Source: Treponema sp. UBA1226 (GTDB taxonomy: Bacteria; Spirochaetota; Spirochaetia; Treponematales; Treponemataceae). From it: DNA of 64,000 nucleotides. Every line of letters starts with the position of its first letter. The stretch's first letter is position 1. Where the stretch lies: contig DBWY01000004.1 in the NCBI GenBank assembly GCA_002309195.1, positions 86,211 to 150,210 of the forward strand, written 5' to 3'. A model generated the notes under the pieces. It saw nothing but the letters and a program-made list of their open reading frames with translations. It did not search any database and was not told the DNA's origin. Position numbers and translations under genes: made by a program. Below are positions 61,571-64,000 of this stretch, piece by piece.

Positions 61571-61582
61571 TGTTTTAATCAT
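61511..61582 (-). CDS. Tyrosine leader peptide (attenuation)
   Basis: 23-residue ORF, ATG 61582-61580 to TAA 61513-61511. Codons 8-14 (61561-61541) are seven consecutive tyrosine codons, a density expected by design only in an attenuation leader. It is followed by alternative stems and a terminator, then by aroF-tyrA, the pathway to tyrosine. The ATG lies 6 nt after the -10 box, so the peptide should be read from a leaderless 5' end. Confidence 0.9.
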   Translation of the reverse strand: MIKTLQAYYYYYYYSHKSVAECL

Positions 61583-61588
61583 AGGATG

Positions 61589-61617
61589 AATATAAACAAT
61601 TCCGCAAATAATGTCAA
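61589..61617 (-). promoter_or_regulatory. aroF-tyrA operon promoter
   Basis: Minus sense: TTGACA (61617-61612), 17-bp spacer, TATATT (61594-61589), then 6 nt to the leader-peptide ATG at 61582. Confidence 0.78.
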
Positions 61618-61790
61618 TCACGAAAAAATTGCTCCCGCAGAAAAACCGACTCACGAAAAAGCCTTGTCTAAGCGTCATGACTGGCGCTTTTGTAAATTAC
61701 AGTTCCTCCGTGCCCTTGGCACAGGGCTTAACGCTGCGCCAGAATGTCGCTTAGCCATCTGCTTTTTCTACGCCGCTTTTTATGTGCGTT
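61618..61790. repeat. Nested palindromic repeat (MITE-like), copy B
   Basis: Imperfect terminal inverted repeats with perfect blocks GAAAAAGC (61655-61662) / GCTTTTTC (61761-61768), CTAAGCG (61668-61674) / CGCTTAG (61748-61754) and GGCGC (61683-61687) / GCGCC (61736-61740), plus an inner hairpin GTGCC/GGCAC (61710-61722). Plan and core (A-run, CT(G/A)AGCG) resemble the repeat at 24151-24325. It starts at the aroF promoter -35 and reaches the tsaD stop, so it may end tsaD transcription. No ORF. Confidence 0.6.
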
Positions 61791-62826
61791 ATTTTTTACC
61801 GGAACCCATCCCGCGTAATAAGCCCTTTTTAAACTGAACTATTCTTGCGCAGGCTGTAGTATCAATCCCGCTTCTGTCGCCGCGCTTTAAAAAGTGATAT
61901 GCAACTCCTGCAATCATCGCGCCGTTATCCCCGCAAAGCTTTAAAGGCGGGAAAATACACTTAACGTCACTGCGCTCTGCCAGAAGCTCACGAAGGCGCG
62001 AGTTAGCCGCAACGCCGCCGCCGGCTACGACAGTTTTTAATCCGGTATCATCTACCGCCCTAAAAAGCCTTGAAGCAATCGTCCTGCACGCCGTCTCCTG
62101 AAAGGCAGCACACATATTTTCGTTTGTCTTTTCAAAATCCTTATTCCAGAACATATCGCACTGGTGAATGACGGCGGTTTTAAGTCCCGAAAAAGAAACA
62201 TCATATCTGTGTTCTTTTCCATCAAGCTTAGGCATAGGAAAGTCTGCGGCGGCGGCGTTTCCTTTTTTTGCAAGGCCGTCAATTATTACGCCACCCGGGT
62301 ATCCGAGCCCATAAAATTTTGCAACCTTATCAAATGCCTCGCCTACAGAATCGTCAACGGTAGTTCCCATAACTTCTATGTCATCAAATCCGTTAACCTT
62401 ACAGATTATCGAGTGGCCGCCCGAAACTAAAAGCCCGATATAAGGATATTCAATATCGTTTACTAAGTGTGCGGCATAAAGATGACCCAGCATGTGGTTT
62501 ATTGCAATAAAAGGTTTCCCCGTTGACCATGCAAGAGTTTTTCCGAATGTAAGGCCTACTAAAAGAGAACCCATAAGTCCAGGTCTGTTTGTCGAAGCAA
62601 CTGCATCAATATCACTAAGAGTAAGATCTGCTTCTTTTAAAGCCTGCTTTACGACAGGTAAAATCCATTCAACATGTTTGCGGCTTGCAATCTCAGGAAC
62701 TACTCCGCTGTAAATTCTATGAAACGGAATTTGTGTAGCAACAACATTGCTTAAAATATTTTTTCCGTCTTCTACAATTGCGCATGCTGTTTCATCGCAG
62801 CTTGATTCAATACCAAGAACTTTCAT
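61789..62826 (-). CDS. tsaD: tRNA N6-threonylcarbamoyladenosine transferase
   Basis: 345 residues. The ASKHA fold motifs IESSCDETACA, the metal-binding HMLGH, SGGHS, and VAGGGVAANSRLR are diagnostic for TsaD (Kae1/YgjD). With TsaB, TsaC and TsaE it makes t6A37 in ANN-decoding tRNAs. Starts five bases after the stop of the upstream deacetylase-fold gene and is probably cotranscribed with it. Confidence 0.96.
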   Translation of the reverse strand: MKVLGIESSCDETACAIVEDGKNILSNVVATQIPFHRIYSGVVPEIASRKHVEWILPVVKQALKEADLTLSDIDAVASTNRPGLMGSLLVGLTFGKTLAWSTGKPFIAINHMLGHLYAAHLVNDIEYPYIGLLVSGGHSIICKVNGFDDIEVMGTTVDDSVGEAFDKVAKFYGLGYPGGVIIDGLAKKGNAAAADFPMPKLDGKEHRYDVSFSGLKTAVIHQCDMFWNKDFEKTNENMCAAFQETACRTIASRLFRAVDDTGLKTVVAGGGVAANSRLRELLAERSDVKCIFPPLKLCGDNGAMIAGVAYHFLKRGDRSGIDTTACARIVQFKKGLLRGMGSGKK

Positions 62827-62831
62827 ATATT

Positions 62832-64000
62832 TTATTTCTTTCCTTTACAATCAGAAACTGTTTTTAAAACATAACCTTTCTGTTTTAAAATCGGATAAAG
62901 ATCCTGCAATAATTGTGGCAGAAAATCTGCAGACCACACATGACCTATCATCACAACATAACCTTCTTTATTTGCCTTTGCAATATTCTTTTTAATTTCT
63001 GTAAGTGCATTTGCTCTTGTCTTTTCGTTATCAAGAAAAAGACCGTTTCTTTCATAATAAGAAAAACCAAGTGCATTGCTTACATACGGAACTTTCGTAT
63101 CTTTATTAGTCCTTGAGTCAAGAAAGTAAATTCCGTTTTCACTTGCAAATTTTAAAATCACTTCCATCTTGTGTTCATCGGCAGTAATGGCAGAACCTTC
63201 ATGATTGTTCATTCCGGCAACAGGTCCGATTTCTTCTATATTTCTAAATAGAGTCGAAATAACTTCATCGTCACTCATCTCTGGTTTTATAGCCCCTGGT
63301 CCCGGATTTACCGCAGTATTAACTGCCTGCATCGGCTGATGAAGAATAAGTTCTTTTCCCGAAGCCCTTATTTTTGCAGCCGACTCTTTTGAATATTTTA
63401 ATCCCGGCAAAACTGCAATCGTAACCGGGAAAGGAAGTTTTAAAAATTTATCAAGGTGAGAAAGATTCTGTCCGCCATCATCAAAAACAAAAACAATCTG
63501 CGCACCGTTTACTGCAGCAGGAATATCAGAAAACTCATCCTTTTTTTCCTGCGGTTTTTCTTCGCGAGGTTTTTCATCAGCTGGTTTTTCCTGTGGCTTT
63601 TCTTCACGTGGTTTTTCCTGGGCCGGTTTTTCCTGCGGTTTTTCATCTTTTTTGTCATCTTTTGGTTTTATTTCTACCGGTTTTTCTTCGTCCGTTTTTT
63701 TGCTTTGATTTTCGCTCTCGCTTTCACGATCACGTTTGCGCTTGGTTTCGCGATTACTTTCTTTTCTGCGGTTTGTTTCGCCTCTGCCCTCTTTTGTTAC
63801 CGGAGTTTTTTCCTTTACGTTTTCAAGCTGTCCATCCGGAATAAAAAGAACTCCCAGAATTAAAAGTGAACAGAACACGACTATAATGACGCAGAGTTTA
63901 ACTACTCTGTCTGTATCAAGCTTTACTTTTGGTTTGATTTTTTTTCTCTTGAAAAGTCCTGAACTGCGCGATGAACTTCTTTTTTGTCTTGAACTGCTTT
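62832..64000 (-). CDS. YibQ-like divergent polysaccharide-deacetylase protein, 5' partial
   Basis: The frame is open to the window edge, so the N-terminus is missing; about 389 residues are visible. A Ser/Lys/Arg-rich cytoplasmic head precedes one membrane span (about 63850-63920). Next comes a highly charged linker with a Lys-Pro-Gln-Glu/Lys-Pro-Arg-Glu-Glu repeat (63540-63680), then a deacetylase-like domain: VFVFDDGGQNLSHL, VTIAVLPGLKYS, HQPMQA, GMNNHEGSA and LDSRTNKDTK. This pattern is the YibQ/DUF610 family, implicated in envelope or sugar processing. An internal GTG (63878) could be mistaken for a start, but the upstream frame continues without a stop. Confidence 0.8.
   Translation of the reverse strand, partial: SSSRQKRSSSRSSGLFKRKKIKPKVKLDTDRVVKLCVIIVVFCSLLILGVLFIPDGQLENVKEKTPVTKEGRGETNRRKESNRETKRKRDRESESENQSKKTDEEKPVEIKPKDDKKDEKPQEKPAQEKPREEKPQEKPADEKPREEKPQEKKDEFSDIPAAVNGAQIVFVFDDGGQNLSHLDKFLKLPFPVTIAVLPGLKYSKESAAKIRASGKELILHQPMQAVNTAVNPGPGAIKPEMSDDEVISTLFRNIEEIGPVAGMNNHEGSAITADEHKMEVILKFASENGIYFLDSRTNKDTKVPYVSNALGFSYYERNGLFLDNEKTRANALTEIKKNIAKANKEGYVVMIGHVWSADFLPQLLQDLYPILKQKGYVLKTVSDCKGKK

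Noticed and set aside
61535..61837. + strand ORF of 100 codons
   Set aside because: It covers the tyrosine leader and the palindromic repeat in antisense, without SD or family motif.
63456..63863. Phe/Leu-rich ORF resembling a membrane protein
   Set aside because: Exact antisense of the Lys/Glu/Pro repeat of the YibQ-like gene; composition is an artefact of reading the other strand.
1..64000. Prophage, IS element, toxin-antitoxin or defence system
   Set aside because: No transposase, integrase, capsid, nuclease-helicase or small toxin pair was found; the only nuclease is a secreted NUC1-type enzyme.

Overview
The window reads as a stretch of a moderately AT-rich Treponema-like spirochaete chromosome, probably a free-living or gut-type anaerobe. 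The evidence is gene content: an anaerobic (class III) ribonucleotide reductase, a TatT-type TPR lipoprotein next to a fused TRAP permease, many lipoproteins with spirochaete-style loose lipoboxes, an MCP, two c-di-GMP hydrolases, and ordinary sigma-70-like promoters with 17-bp spacers. I see no phage, IS element, CRISPR array or plasmid gene. Nearly all of the sequence is coding, in short tight operons on both strands.

Layout. 1-2625 (+): class III RNR, split into a catalytic core (cut by the window edge) and a separate glycyl-radical/redoxin polypeptide with its own NrdR-like promoter, then an activase. 2760-2832: tRNA-Met. 2942-11796 (-): two very large beta-helix lipoproteins; the second seems frameshifted near its 3' end. 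11918-14701 (-): NAD salvage (pncB-nadE) plus a uridine phosphorylase. 14761-22438 (-): gltX, a CreC/CreD/response-regulator envelope-stress-like set, a VanZ-like protein and a degenerate-GGDEF/EAL protein. 22547-24133 (-): HAD phosphatase and secreted esterase. 24151-24325: nested palindromic repeat. 24378-26801 (+): lon.

26864-31669 (-): MCP, FHA protein, PPP-type phosphatase and a PASTA-less membrane Ser/Thr kinase in one run. 31761-37974 (+): membrane beta-propeller, degenerate LytM protein, two phosphohexomutases, DEDDh exonuclease. 37994-38836 (-): LysM/degenerate LytM protein. 39001-41378 (+): infC-rpmI-rplT followed by zapB-like, zapA and a YaiI/DUF188 gene. 41448-42686 (-): GAF/HD-GYP. 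42765-49013 (-): TatT, TRAP binding protein, fused TRAP permease, GH3 glycosidase, RsmB-like methyltransferase.

49126-50690 (-): TtcA-like and SDR genes. 50747-52359 (+): epmA and efp. 52428-55534 (-): asnA, a cysteine-free radical-SAM-like protein, RluA family. 55666-57127 (+): secreted nuclease and a short eda. 57197-59348 (-): ankyrin-type lipoprotein, apt. 59437-61582 (-): tyrosine-attenuated aroF-tyrA with a seven-tyrosine leader peptide. 61618-61790: second palindromic repeat. 61789-64000 (-): tsaD and a partial YibQ-like deacetylase-fold protein.

The two most notable points are (1) the split class III RNR and (2) the regulatory grammar: a complete tyrosine attenuator, and at least eight ORFs whose -10 box sits 6-7 nt before the ATG with no Shine-Dalgarno, predicting systematic leaderless transcripts. 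All functional calls come from reading motifs by eye; no database search was run.
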